A stretch of DNA of 64,000 nucleotides from Phytophthora hibernalis (GCA_012656075.1 JAAKBF010000378.1:619406-683405), one strand, 5' to 3'. Shown: positions 10,489 to 21,786, counted from the stretch's first letter. Program-made: numbers and translations. Notes: generated by a model not told the origin, from the sequence alone.

Positions 10489-12496
10489 ATGGAACTGTCA
10501 AACCTTTTGTTCAAGGTGCATCACAAACCTGGTACTTCGATGGGGCATGTAGATGGTCTTTCCCGTCTACCTACGAGCTCGGTGAACGCGCTCACACTGA
10601 ACGACTTGCTCAACCCGGTTGAAACCCCGCAAGAGGACGGTCTAGACTTAGTCGGGGAGCAGTCGCCTCCATTCGAAGATTCAGGGAGCCGTACGACGGA
10701 GACATTTACACGGAAGAAAAACGTGAGGAGACTGATGACGAACTACCTAACGTGAACCTTGCGTCCAGGAGAGATAGCCCTGACCACGACGCTCTACCTC
10801 CGGTGATCGACATGTTTGGATTGGACCGTGAACAATTCGTGTCCGAGCAACTAGCTGTCTCATGGATAAAAGCTCTGGTTGCTTTCTTGACGGATCGAGC
10901 TTTACCACTCGACCCTTTCCTGCGTACCCAAGTAGTCAAGATGGCTCCAACGTTTGTGGTTTCAGGAGGCCTGTTGATTAGACGGGTAAATCTGCCGGCT
11001 AGAGTGGGCCCAGCTCGATCTCTGACCGTGCCCGTGGTACCCATGTCCTACTTGCAGACCATCATGCATTTTTGTCATTCCGTTTAGCTGACGTCTCACC
11101 AAGGACTTGCGAAGACCCTGGAAAAAGTTCGTAGACATGCCTACTGGCCCGGTTGGCGAAAAGATGTGGTTGAATATGTCCGTGAATGCAACAAGTGTGG
11201 TGGAGATAAAGGCCACCGTCCCTGGAACGCCGGACAAATGCAACGAATGCCTGTTTTTGACTTTCTCTCTGGTGGTGGTAGATGTCATCGGTCCGTTGCC
11301 CGTATCAGACCAGTGCAACAGGTACATACTTGTATTCGTCGACTACTTCACTAGGTGGGCTGGACCTGTTGCTGTGGCCCGCATTGATGCGATTACTTTT
11401 GTGGAGGGAATGGTAAATGGAGTAGTCTCTCGACACGGTGTGCCGGCTCGGTTACTTAGCGATAATGGGTCGAACTTTACGGCTGAAGAGGTCAAGTCCT
11501 TCTATCAGACGCTTGGCATCAAGAAACTATACGGAACGGCTTACCATCCTCAGACGCAAGGTCTGGTGGAACGGTTCAACGGTACTCTTATTGGCATGCT
11601 AAGGATGCACGTAAGTGAAGCCCTGTCAGATTGGGATGTGTATTTACCTCGAGTATTATTCGCCTACAGGACGGCCTATCACGAAGCTCTCGGTGACTCT
11701 CTTTTCTTTTCTCTATATGGACGAGATCACGTACTACCTCTGGACGTGGCATTTTCAAATTCAGAGAACAGTGGCGGAGTAATGAAGTGGCTCGGTACCG
11801 ACGCGAACTCATCCGATCTCTGAAGAATTCGCGGCATTTGGTTGAACGCCAACTTTTGAACGCACAAGATCGTCATGAAAGGCGACTACAAGACCGTGTC
11901 GTGGTGCAATATGAAGAAGGTGAAAAGTCTGGGTTTATCAACCCTTTCGTGCCAAAAGGGGTGAAGCTCGCACGAAGAAACTTGCGTTCTCCTGGCACGG
12001 CCCTTACCGTGTAGTGAGCAAAGTCGGGGAGAACGCGTATCGTATTGACATCCCGACGCACCCAGCCAAGGTCGTACCCATAAATGTGAACAGAATGGAG
12101 AAGTACCGTGGACGATGGACTCGGCCCTATGCTGATGAAATTCTGACCGAACTCAAGGGAGATGGAGCCGTAGATGATGGTCCTCTCGAGGAATCGAAGC
12201 TACGTCCATCCAGGTTCATCGAGCGACTAACGGTTACGGCCATATCCGGCTCAGAGTTTCCCTACTGGAAGTAGTAGCGAAAATACGGTGAACCGATCCG
12301 TCGAGTATCTCGCGCTGACGGCAAATTACGAGACTTTCTGGCTGCCGAGAACGGTGTTGATGCCTGAATATGCAGATCAGGTCGCTTCTTTTGAACAAGC
12401 CGAAAGACTTAAAATGGACTACCCGTGTTACGTCGAAGCGCCAAGCTAGCTGATGCTAATGCCGACGCCGACGACACGGATCTGCTGATGATGTAG
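10489..12496 (+). pseudogene. Integrase and C-terminal chromodomain-like region of Ty3-X
   Basis: After the tether (HHKPGTSMGHVDGLSRLP) the zinc module appears as LEKVRRHAYWPGW and ECNKCG. The catalytic core has Asp in VVDVIGPLPV, Asp in LLSDNGSNFTAEE and Glu in GLVERFNGTLIGML. The GPY/F module reads FSWHGPYRVVSKVG, followed by IDIPTHPAKVVPINVNR. The C-terminus, VEYLALTANYETFWLP then YADQVASFEQAER, resembles a degenerate chromodomain. The frame closes with ADANADADDTDLLMM and stop at 12494-12496. Frame changes at about 11065, 11260 and 11800 disrupt it. The matching Ty3-B copy ends with the same LLMM stop, supporting the pol end. Confidence 0.8.
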
Positions 12497-12603
12497 TCTC
12501 CGTGGACCGTCCTTGCAGAGTGTGGAAAGGTTGTGGTATTACGAATTTGGAACACAAGCACGGAACGGAGATGAAATGCATGCTATTTTTTGAATTTTTG
12601 TAG

Positions 12604-14376
12604 TTAAAACGGGGTCGCCCCTTTACAAAAGAAAAAAACGACGAAGAAAAGCTGAAACACCCTGCGGCGACCCGGATACGGCTTGACCTCACTTGGTCGA
12701 ACTCGGCGCGGAAGAGGTGTGTCGTCAGACATCTTGAGGGCTCCCTTCTTCGGTTTGCCTTCGAGCTTGGGGGGCGGGTCCTCGTCGTCTAGCTCCTCTT
12801 GGGCGTCACTACCTTCGTTGGACGATGCCTCCGACTCTTCATTTTGCTTGGACCTCTTGGGCTTCGTGATTGGCGTTGGAGGAAGAACTTTGAACTCTTC
12901 GTTGTCGTCTTCAAAGTCGGAGTCGTCGTCACCCTGGTCGGTAGACTTGAACATCTTGGCTTCCACCGTCCAAATGGGCTCGAAAAGCGGCGACCTGACG
13001 CGACACCTCGCCTTGCAGAGCGCGAATGGTACGGTCGGAAAGCAACTTGCTCCAAGACCCTTCCGACCGGTCTCCGACCCACACCACGACTGGGGGTTTG
13101 CCGCCGTTTACGTCGATAAAAATACGCGCCAGAGCCTTGTCGGAGAGCCGCAAGTGCGAGCGGCGGGTCGGGTCCAAAGCGTGCGTCTGGTCCAGCAACC
13201 CAGGAATCGACGCGTATCCGTCTTCGTCAATAGCGAGTGGATCCAGAGCTCGAGACAGAGTACGGTCGTACCCGGCACGATCTTCTTGGTAGAGGGTGAG
13301 CAAGTCCTGTTGAGGTGGGGAGTCGGAGTCCTTCGCATCGGCCGAGTGCTTTGCCACCTTGCCTCCCAACCACATCAGCGAGTCGTGGGCTCTGTTCTCG
13401 AAGAGCTCCATGAAACCGTAATAACCGAACACCTCGATGTTGGCGCTCAGTAGCTGCAACCGGGCCTTCAACGCGGACGCCTTCGCCTTACGACGAGCAT
13501 CAGCCTTCTCGGACGGCGCGTACAAGGCCAGAATGAAGAAGGTGCGCCGGTGCTTCATCCACATGCGCCAGTGTTGGAGGTGCAAATGAGGATGATCGTT
13601 GAGAACATACCAAGCTCGCTGCCCACTCCATGGGTATGCCAGACGAAATGGAGCCTTACCATGGGCTGTTACTTGTTTTATGAGGCGGGCGAGGTCGCGA
13701 CGAATACCGGCCGGCGTGTCTGGCGTCAAGTCAAACGCGAAAGACCCTGGCACAGCGACTACCTTGGATGAGACGCGCTGCTTCTTGTTAGGAGGCGACG
13801 TGGACTTGACGGAGCTTCTAGTCGTTGGTCGCTTGTCGCTCTTGGAGGTCTTGGTAGGCGCGTCAGTTGGTGGTGGGGTGGTCGAGGAAGACGAAGTCCC
13901 CGTCGAAGCTGCCGCGGCCGTAAGGTACAGACTTCATGCTCCCGAGACAAGCCCACCTGCACGACTTAAGCTGACGGCAGCAGATGCACGGATGAGGCCA
14001 GCTCGTTCGGCTCATCAAGGAGCACGGACATGGCTAGGTCGTCCAGTGCACGGAGCCCTAAACTTGCCCATTGACGGCTAGTAGAGGCCGCATCCGACGC
14101 CAGAAGCCGGCGCCTGCGCAAATAGACGAGTTATCGTCTTCCTCCTCGTCCTCGAGAATGGCGCGTAGACGAACTGCCGACGGAAGAGGCGGAGCTGAGC
14201 GCCTTGCTTGGGCATATTGGTCGATTGGGTGCGAGGATGAAAATTCGTGAATGAACACGAATGGACTTTTCGGGTTCGGGAGTGATGGGGTTAGACGTGG
14301 TCTCCCCAGTTCCTGAAAGATAGTCGCTTTCAGTCAATCTGGAGTCGTCTTTTGACCATCCGTCTTCGACCTGCAT
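12604..14376 (-). pseudogene. Antisense conserved ORF of Ty3-X (aORF-X)
   Basis: The main open part, 13753-12929, encodes FDLTPDTPAGIRRDLARL, then HPHLHLQHWRMWMKHRRTFF, LSANIEVFGYYGFMEL, NRAHDSLMWLGG and LRLSDKALARIFID. A frame change near 12960 leads to an acidic then Lys-rich tail (DDDSDFEDDNEE) ending at 12604. The N-terminal part before 13753 is Pro/Ser-rich with an acidic run (ILEDEEEDDNSS) and is split over several frames. The stop lies 107 bp from the pol stop on the opposite strand. The homologous plus-strand frame in Ty3-B (20033-21565) keeps the same domain order. Codon differences between them are mostly synonymous, so the family encodes a real protein. Function unknown. It has no zinc knuckle, protease or envelope-like membrane segment. 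Confidence 0.75.
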
Positions 14377-14752
14377 CGAAACGAGACGGTTCTGAATGTC
14401 TGGCGACGGTGTGCGAGAGTCGGTCTAAGAGGTCCGATAACGATTGATTGACAAGTGGAAGTCGTGACAAGTTGAAAACTTCCCACCGGAAGCGGCCCAA
14501 GCCTGGAAAAGAGATGGAAACGGACTGTGAAGTTGGTCTCGATCCAACAGGAGACGATCAGTCATTGGAGAATTGTTGATTACAAGGGAAACGGATTAGA
14601 CCAGGACCTTGGGAGAACATGTCGCGGCGAGTACCGACTCCGTCTTGTTGCATTGGAGGGAACTACTGCTTCTGAGTCTGGGAGCCGTCCTGTGGACAGT
14701 CACCGAACCTCTACGCGGCGCTGCTATGCGGATGGTAGGGGCCCTGTGCTTC
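14377..14752. other. Rearrangement junction inside Ty3-X
   Basis: This stretch lies between the start of aORF-X and the end of the gag-linker frame. No protease frame is present, although a protease should follow the linker by comparison with Ty3-D. Position 14459-14468 (AGTCGTGACA) resembles the LTR end ACTCGCGACA at 8 of 10 bases, too weak to call an LTR. The inversion or fusion breakpoint probably lies here. Confidence 0.4.
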
Positions 14753-15844
14753 TCAACCTACAAGTGGACTCAACTCGCTTCTGCGTGCCTTCGACGTTAT
14801 CGCAAGTATGTGAAAGGAGGAGCGGTCCAAGGTCGTCCATGGCCGACACGCTGGTGGAAGTCTTTGAAGCTTTGTGGGCCACACTGATGGTGATGCTGCA
14901 GGCGCGTAATGAAAACGCTCTTTCCAATATTCTTCTGGTTCCGGAGAAGCCTCGGTTCCAGCTAGGACAGTGACTTCCTCCCCTGTTTCACAATTTTCTA
15001 GAGCATCCAACTCGGCATCCGTGAAGCGTCGAGCGTACTTGGAATCACCGTCTCCTTGTTCAGCTTTAGTTTTGGTCGGGGGCTGGGTTTCTACAGTACA
15101 GAGTTCCTCGTCCAAGACAGCCCCCAACCCGGATTCATCAGGTAGTTCAGGTGCGTCCTCCGGCTCCATAGTCCAAGCAACAAACGAAGAGTCCCCCATT
15201 ACACCAATACCGTCTCCCTCGTCATCTTCGTCTCCAGGGACACAAGCATCCTCCTTAGGTTGATATAGGCGCCCACCTACGCGAAGTATGCTCCTCAATT
15301 CTCTCAAAGGGCAAGGGACCGGACCATCTTCTTGGACAGTCACGGTCTGAGCCACTACCGTATCCAATGCGGGAGAGGTCACGGGTTCCGGCTCTGCTAA
15401 CTCGGACTTCTCCACAATCAGACCAACTCCTTTTTCAGCTCCTCCCTCCGATAAGATACTTTCACCAAGCGTGTCCATCTCAAATACAACTGGACCAGTA
15501 TTCTCACCCATTTTGTCGTCTCCCGAGATCGATGATTTCAGTTCCTTCCAATCATGATCTTCAGTAACCAAGCCAACCTCATAGTCGGTCGTCACCGTCA
15601 TCAGGACGTTTTCGTTTTCTATTTCCATCACGGACGCGATCGGAACAGCATCTTCAACCGCACCGTCGCCCAACGTGGTAATCAATCCAGGAGGCTCTTC
15701 AATCGGAGCACTCTCCTCCTCACTCTTCACATCCGGGTTCCATCCTTCCCCGTCATCAGACTGGTCTACTTCTGCTACACGGTCTTCCACCATTCCTTCT
15801 CCTCCGTCATCACTTTCACTTTCACTGCCAACAACCGTGTACAA
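14753..15844 (-). CDS. Acidic post-gag linker of Ty3-X
   Basis: A 363-codon open frame follows the zinc knuckles after a frame change. It is strongly acidic (VGSESESDDGGEGMVED, EDACVPGDEDDEGDG), with a conserved-looking end RRFTDAELDALENCETG and PEEYWKERFHYAPA. The last motif resembles PEFWQDWFRYTLES at the same place in Ty3-D (about 28546), so this is part of the gag-pol linker and not a separate host gene. The Ty3-D linker is shorter and less acidic in the corresponding region. The open frame is long and free of stops, suggesting this part decayed less than its neighbours. No enzymatic motif is visible. Confidence 0.6.
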   Translation of the reverse strand: MYTVVGSESESDDGGEGMVEDRVAEVDQSDDGEGWNPDVKSEEESAPIEEPPGLITTLGDGAVEDAVPIASVMEIENENVLMTVTTDYEVGLVTEDHDWKELKSSISGDDKMGENTGPVVFEMDTLGESILSEGGAEKGVGLIVEKSELAEPEPVTSPALDTVVAQTVTVQEDGPVPCPLRELRSILRVGGRLYQPKEDACVPGDEDDEGDGIGVMGDSSFVAWTMEPEDAPELPDESGLGAVLDEELCTVETQPPTKTKAEQGDGDSKYARRFTDAELDALENCETGEEVTVLAGTEASPEPEEYWKERFHYAPAASPSVWPTKLQRLPPACRPWTTLDRSSFHILAITSKARRSELSPLVG

Positions 15845-15931
15845 ACAATCCTCTTCGTCACGGTTGTCCTCCGATCCATCCCTCAGGCAAGAGGAAGGAG
15901 TGGATCGCTCCTCCCCTCCCTCAAGCCTTCT

Positions 15932-17709
15932 TCATCGGCGAGGGACTCCGGTTCCTCCACCAGCGACAGCCCCTGTGGCCAATGCTCTGCGAGACTGTAT
16001 CAACGGGCAATTTGTGACGATGTGGCCGGATTCACCGCAAAAGTAGCAGTTGATCGACCGGTTCTGCCCCATAGGAGCAGGACTCGCTCCAGTTCTGGAC
16101 GCACTCTCACACTCAGGACGGATATGACCATATTCGTCACAGTTGAGACAGTTCATCGTCTGACGTTTACACGTTCCCCGACCGTGACCTTGGTAGTTAC
16201 ACATACCGGAATACCATTTTGCGTACGGTTGCCATCGGCCATAGATATACCTCTAGGGCGACGCGGAATCCCTTGTGGGGACTTGGCATCGGAGGAGAAC
16301 TGACGGTCGCAGCCGCCACTGGAGATCGGTTCCTAGGAGACCGAGGAGGTTAGTACTGGTCAGCGTACACTTGCTGTTGCTGCTGCCACATTTGCTGTTG
16401 GTCCATGAAGAATTGCAGCTGCAGTGCCAGAGTCCACCGACGCCTATACCGGCGACTCCTCGTCCTTTTCTTCTTCTTGGACGGGCCCGTATCCGAGAAC
16501 TGGACATCTTCTTCGACAGGACGGTACATGTCTTTGAACATGAGCCACTCGCATGCTTTGGGAATGTCCGAGGCAGGACTCAAGTCCAAAGTGGCCAGCA
16601 TCCTTTTGTTTCGAAGTCCGCGGCGAAAGCGGTGATAGCGCATCTGCAGATTGGGGTAGATCAAGGCCTCGCAGAGGTCGGAGACACGACCCCACCACTC
16701 CTCCCCCGACTCTACTCGCTTCCTCTTCGTAGATTCCAACCGTTCCCACAGATCATCGGTCGTGCGACTGAGGAATTGTTTGTGGAATCGTAGCTCCAGT
16801 GTCTCGAAGGTCTTGATAGTGGAGTTGCCCCACCACCTCTCCGCCTCCTGGCCTTTCAGCTTTTGACGGAACACGAGCAGCCGAGACTTGTCAGGTAGCC
16901 CTCCGAATGGGTCGCAAACATATCCTAGACATCCTGTGCTTTCTCGACGGTGGCCGTGTCTGAGTAGAACAAAGGCAACACCTTCACAGCATGCGACACC
17001 AATGTCGACAAACCGTACGGATATAGGACGTCTACCCCCTCCGGTTTCGACTTAGTGGGCGGTCCGGTATTCGACGGACAGCAATTCCCCATAGCCACCG
17101 AGACGGTCTTCTTGGTTGACGATGAGGCCTTCTTCTTGACCGGAGGACCAGGCGGGTGATATTGCATGGTAAACTCTTTCTTCATCTTCTTCTCACCGTT
17201 CCCTTCCTTAGCAGATCGATATCCGCTGGCTGCATCCGCCACTTGCTGCGTGCTCCAGCTCCACCCAAATGCAGGACGGTTCTTCCGCCTGACTTCGAGG
17301 CCAGAGTAACGAGGAATGAACCCACTTGGGCTCCGGGAAGGCAAAACGTCCTTATCTTCTGACGTCTCTTCTTCATACTCCTCTTCCGACTCTTCAACTT
17401 CAAACTCCTCCGAGTCGTACTCCTGGCCGACGCCCGTCACCTGGCCTTGACCGGTGTCGGTTTGGACGATCCACCACCGTCCCCTTCCTTCACCCCTGGT
17501 TCCTCCTTGACTTGGTCACCAGGGTTCTCCTTTTCCTCTTCCATCAACTCACGCATCACGGACGACTGCTCCGTGCGGCGTCCACCCCACTGACTGGACT
17601 TCGACTTCTTCTTGACTTGACATTTCTTCCTGACCGACATTGACCGGACGCTGTTTATCTCGGGCGTCCTCTTCTTAACGGTGACTGACCATCTTGACTG
17701 TTCTTCCAA
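15932..17709 (-). pseudogene. Gag of Ty3-X with two CCHC zinc knuckles
   Basis: The N-terminal frame (17709-17437) is charged, passing to an acidic stretch (EEFEVEESEEEYEEE) and the motif SRSPSGFIPRYSGLE that also occurs in Ty3-D. The capsid region (16874-16350, after a stop at about 16925) has VFRQKLKGQEAERWWGNS, TTDDLWERL, NLQMRYHRFRRGLRNKRML and ASDIPKACEWLMFKD, the Gypsy gag capsid pattern. Two knuckles follow at 16204-15932: CLNCDEYGHIRPEC and CYFCGESGHIVTNC, both C-x2-C-x4-H-x4-C. Frame changes near 17440, 16900, 16350 and 15930 interrupt it. It would package element RNA into virus-like particles. Confidence 0.85.
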
Positions 17710-17848
17710 TTCAATTTTTGACTTCCAACCCCACTACGCTTTTGACACTAGCGCGGTCGATAGAGTAGTACAGCCCTGTTGCTTGCCTCTACTCTTGACG
17801 CTTGACAGGTACTCCCCAGCTCGTACTCACTTCACGGCCGGTAAACCG

Positions 17849-17866
17849 TACCCTGCTTCTCCACCA
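17849..17866 (-). other. Candidate primer binding site of Ty3-X
   Basis: On the minus strand TGGTGGAGAAGCAGGGTA begins two bases after the LTR terminus. The same sequence is at the same place in Ty3-D (26212-26229). TGG at the start suits pairing with a tRNA CCA end. Which tRNA would match was not determined. Confidence 0.5.
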
Positions 17867-17868
17867 CG

Positions 17869-18473
17869 TGTCGCGAGTTGATCCGGATCGGGACGGCCTA
17901 GCCGTACCGTGTGGTAGCGAGGAGAAATTAGGGAGTTTTGACAGGAGCCACAACAACAACCGTAATGTTAATATACAGCTTTGTTATGCGGTGATCCGGG
18001 TAAATTCACGACTGAGCCTTCCCACTTACCGCAGCACGCCGTTCAATCCAGTCCTTGGGTTACTTCGAACCTTCAGCTCCCGCCAGTGCATCTCACACGG
18101 CGTGATGACTGCTCTCGCGACGCCCCACCTCATCCTTCAGGCCTATCTTGATTGTCCTTGGCTCACGTCGTCCTTGGCCTCAAGGCGGGTGACTCCCGTC
18201 CTGTCGTCATGCTGCTGCGCAGTCCCGCCGATGCCGCCAGATCAAGAGTGGGGCCCACCAAGCTCATCAGTCGTTCTAGCCAACGTCCGCGTCCCACGAC
18301 TGGACTTTTTACCAATCAAAATGCACACGGGTGGATCCACTTCATCGTGAATCCGCGACCGGGGTTGATGACTGCCCAGTCTCTCCGCCTCTTCAAGCTG
18401 CGTCAGCGTCGACCCATTCATACGGCGGTTGGAGCCGTGGCCGAGGCGATGTCCACCATTTCCACTCGTGACA
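17869..18473 (-). repeat. LTR of Ty3-X (605 bp)
   Basis: Read on the minus strand it starts TGTCACGAGT and ends ACTCGCGACA, so its ends are near-perfect 10-bp inverted repeats with TG...CA termini. Blocks align in order with the Ty3-D LTR: ATGGGTCGACG near the start, GGGCAGTCATCA, CAAGGAC, GAGATGC-CTGGCGG, and CAGTCGTGAATTTACCCGGA near the end. Immediately outside its start the Ty3-A protease frame (RTRIKVTL) breaks off, which fixes the insertion point. Only one LTR of this copy was found. Confidence 0.85.
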
Positions 18474-18791
18474 TCGACTATAAGGTCACTTTGATCCGCG
18501 TTCTTCCCACCGTGTAATACGTCTCGTCCCGGATCCCGACGCAGTTCTGCGTCACGCCCGTGTCGCTACCTCACGAGCAAAGGTGGTGTCTATGATGGAC
18601 ACCTCGGCACCAGTATCGAGCAACAGAGTCGCACGGCGGTTGTTTAGCTTCCCATTAATCTTGGCTTGTCGGTACCACTTGTCCAGCGCGTAATATTTCC
18701 AGTATCCGCGCCGTTCTCCTGGCTGCAAGTCAATCACGTCTAGCGGAGTTTCCCTCTCATAGTCGTCCGGGCGTCGAATATTTGACACCCG
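18474..18791 (-). pseudogene. Retropepsin protease of Ty3-A, truncated
   Basis: The frame contains YWKYYALDKWYRQAKINGK, then the aspartic protease active site LLLDTGAEVSIIDTTFA (D-T-G-A). After a frame change at about 18555 it continues TQNCVGIRDETYYTVG and RTRIKVTL, where the Ty3-X LTR begins. The flap and second half of the protease are missing. It follows gag on the same strand with a gap of about 240 bp. This is the usual place of the protease in oomycete chromoviruses. Confidence 0.75.
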
Positions 18792-18799
18792 GGGAGCAC

Positions 18800-19961
18800 G
18801 TTCATACGAGGTGGGTTCCCGGTTGGGTTCACATGTATTATGGACGGGGGTAGTCAGGTTTTCCTTGACTCCCTCGGTGGTCTCTGGGCCACATATGCAT
18901 AGACAGAAACGGATTGCTCGTCTCGTACTGGCTTTCCAACCAGCGAGCGATCTAGTTTAACATATTTTCGGCCTGCGGCGGCAACATCCCGGCATGTTTT
19001 TGCAGACCGTACCACTGACGAAGCTGGTTAAAGAACTCCTCCAACGGGCATTTCCCGCTTGATGGACTTCCCGCATACCTTGCACGTCCGTAGGCAGCGG
19101 TCGGACGGATGGTGTCCTCCACACTTCTGACAAGTCAGCAATGCCCTACCGGCTTCCTCCGTATGCCGGCGTGAACCGCATTGACGGCATTTGGGCCGGT
19201 CCTGTCTTGGGTCTTCTACGACGGGGTTGCGACGCGCATTTTCGCCCGATGACCCATGACCGGTCGTCAGCAGTCGAGTCCGTTCTTCGGCATCCCGATC
19301 TTGGTCGTATAACTGGTCGTCGCTATCTTGAGGAGTCACATTCGTCCGTCGCGGTCTGAATCGCGTGGACCGCGCGAGCCGGTGGCGGCAGTGGGGTGCT
19401 TTCTGACGAAACTTGTTGGATCCGAAGAGAGTCTTCTTTTGACGAGCGAGTCCGCGCTGTCGGGCGCGTAGTTTCTTCTCCAACGTCTGGACATTGGGGA
19501 TCTCCATCAAGGTGAGACGGGAAGCTAGCTCTCGTTCTTGCGTGTCGAGTGTATGGATGAATAGCTCGACATGTTCCCTCTTTTCTTCCACCGAGCCGTC
19601 GTTGTAGTGGACGTTAGCTCGCATGCCAGCTACGTTTAACCGATACAGACATTCAAGTGTCGTCTCCTCGGAACGTTTGGCCGCTTGATCATATCTGCTC
19701 GCCATCGACACTCCTTTCCCGCAATACTGAATACGGAACTGCTGCGTCAGGTTTGTCGACGATTTCTTGACATTGCGACTCAGCTGCAAATACCATTGGC
19801 GTGCTGGGCCTGACATCAGATCTCCGAACGAGGCACACACTTCGTCGCCCGTCATTCCATCCCGCCTTGACGCGGACTTGACCCGATTCAGAACACCACG
19901 GTCGTAAGGAACTTCCTTGGAAACCTGACTTACGAGCAGACGCCAAGTCATTATCCATCAA
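18800..19961 (-). pseudogene. Gag core and zinc knuckles of Ty3-A, 5'-truncated
   Basis: The open frame of about 307 codons starts within the capsid region: WRLLVSQVSKEVPYDRGVL, MTGDEVCASFGDLMSGPARQ, YCGKGVSMASRYDQAA and YRLNVAGMRANV. It then runs through an Arg-rich linker to Cys/His motifs (CRQCGSRRHTE, CQKCGGHHPSDRCLRTCKVCG). In relatives roughly 200-300 more residues precede this point, so the frame is truncated at its junction with Ty3-B near 19965. The likely missing N-terminus is at 24225-23790. The ATG at 19951 is only the first in the remaining frame and is not a natural start. Confidence 0.8.
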
Positions 19962-20032
19962 TCACGGTCCGGGGTTGCTTTTCTCGCAGCCCATTCCCGA
20001 AAAAGCTTCTTCAGTCCCAAGTCCTTCTGTCA

Positions 20033-21565
20033 TGACTAAGACGCGCAGCTCGCCGCCCTCGCCGTTGCTTCCCTTCGATCATCTTCTGGTGCGCCTCGAC
20101 GAGGAAGACGAGGCCACGTCGGACGGACCGTCGCTTCGGGCCTTAACGCAGTTCTGAGCCCGGATCCGGACCCTCTGACCGTGAACGGCGCCAGCACCGG
20201 ACTCCAACCGCTGGACGCCATCGCGGTGGCCGTGCTACTAGATGATCACGCCGCCCTAACTGAGGCGGTGCATCTTTTGCCGCTCGTTTCAGTGATGAAG
20301 GAGGGCCTCGCACTCGAGCACGAGGTGTTCACGGCGACTGCTCTAGCTACGCCGGCCCCGACGCTCGCGGCCATTCCCGTCGTCGCCACCCTCAAGTCGT
20401 CCAAGCGCCCGGCCACCCGAGGCAGTGCCAAATTAACGTCCCCGCCAGCTAAGAAGGCCCGTTCCGGAACCAAGAAGGATCCCTCGCTAGTCGCGTTCGA
20501 CTTCGACCTGGCCCCCGATACTCCAGCCGGGATTCGCCGCGACCACGCGCGTTTAGTAAGACCTCTTCGGCCGAAGGCAAGGCTCCGTTTCGGCTGGCAT
20601 ACCCATCGTTCGGCAAACGCGTGTGGTACCAGCCAAATGACCACGCGCGGCTCTTGCTCAAGCATTGGCGCTTCTGGATGCGTCACCGCCGTACGTTTTT
20701 CGTCTTGGCGCTCAACGCGATCAGTGACAAGTCCGAGGCGCGCCGAAAGGCCAAAGCTAGCGCGGTGCAGGCCCGCGTGGCGTTTCTGAGCGCCAACGTA
20801 GAAGTGTTCGGATATTATGGCTTCCTGGACTTGTACGAGAATGGCGCGCATGATTCTCTGATGTGGATGGGAGGCGACGCCGTAATGCACTCGGCCGACG
20901 CCAAGGACTCGAGCGCCCCGCCCCAGGAAGATCTCCTCACACTCCATCGTCGGGACTGTCCCCGCTATGACAGGACGATTGCCAGGGCCCTAGACCCGGA
21001 CTCGATTGATGAAGACGGGTACAGGTCCATCCCGGAGCTCCTTGAGCAGTCCTAAGCTCTAGACCCGACGCGCCTACCGCATCTACGCCTTTCTGACAAG
21101 GCACTAGCTCGTATTGTCCAAGAGCTTGCGGGCGGAGCGCTTCCCGTCTCGTCGTGGGTGGGCGACCGTTCCCGGGGCGTCTGGAAGAATCTACTGTCTG
21201 ACACCCGGCTCCGCGTCGTACAAGTGGACGTGGCGCAGCGCCTAGTGGCCGGCCAACTCATCTCGGAGGATGATGCCAAACTGTTCAAGGCCGGCGAGCA
21301 GGCCGAGGACGACTCGGACTTCGAAGTCAGCGACGATGAGCTCACCGTACATCCTCCGACGCAGCCCGTCATTCAGAAAAAGAAGAAGGCCAAGTCGATC
21401 GTGGGGTCGTCGGACTCGGCCGACTCAGATGAGGCCATGAGCGACGCCGACATGGAAGACTCTCCCGACCCCCGAAAGAGGAGAAGAAGGAGACTTCGTC
21501 GACGATTGGTAGTCGCGCGAAGAGTGATCCGGCTACGGGGCCGTCCAAGTCCGCGGCGGCTATAA
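20033..21565 (+). pseudogene. Antisense conserved ORF of Ty3-B (aORF-B)
   Basis: The frame opens with KTRSSPPSPLLPFDHLLVRL and an acidic run. At 20181-20560 it passes to FDFDLAPDTPAGIRRDHARL, changes frame at about 20560-20620, and continues to 21055 with LLKHWRFWMRHRRTFFVLAL, LSANVEVFGYYGFLDL, GAHDSLMWMGG and YRSIPELLEQS. A single TAA at 21053 interrupts the otherwise continuous frame. Reading then resumes with LDPTRLPHLRLSDKALARI and an acidic/Lys-rich tail to 21565. It matches aORF-X through its length at about two-thirds identity by eye. The start around the ATG at 20033 is a best guess. The stop is 221 bp from the pol stop on the other strand, with a T-rich tract between them. Confidence 0.75.
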
Positions 21566-21786
21566 GCTCCATCCAGACCAAGTGAGCTCAGGCCGGGAGT
21601 GGGACGCTGGTAGGAATCAGCCGTAGTTCTTTCTTTTCGTTTTGCTTTTCTTTCCGTGGTGAGCGTCCCCGGGCACTCGTAAAAAAATCAAAAATCAAAA
21701 AATATGCAGTTCACCGTCGTCCGTCCTTGAGATCCAAATTCATAAAGTCACAATCGCCCCACGCGAATCAAAGACAGATTCAAGAG

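Larger units (their letters stand above)
9060..18473 (-). mobile_element. Ty3-X: Gypsy element inserted in Ty3-A, internally inverted
   Basis: The block begins on its right with an LTR (18473-17869), followed leftward on the minus strand by a primer-site candidate, gag with two zinc knuckles and an acidic linker (17709-14753). Then comes its antisense ORF (14376-12604, minus strand), while pol (9068-12496) is on the plus strand. In an undisturbed element gag and pol share a strand, as Ty3-D shows. The simplest reading is that the pol-aORF segment was inverted, with loss of the protease at one end and of the 3' LTR plus about 450 bp of Ty3-A at the other. A fusion of two separate copies of the family is the alternative. 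Confidence 0.6.

Noticed and set aside
14459..14468. Possible 3' LTR end (AGTCGTGACA) beside aORF-X
   Set aside because: It matches the LTR terminus at only 8 of 10 bases and no LTR sequence accompanies it.
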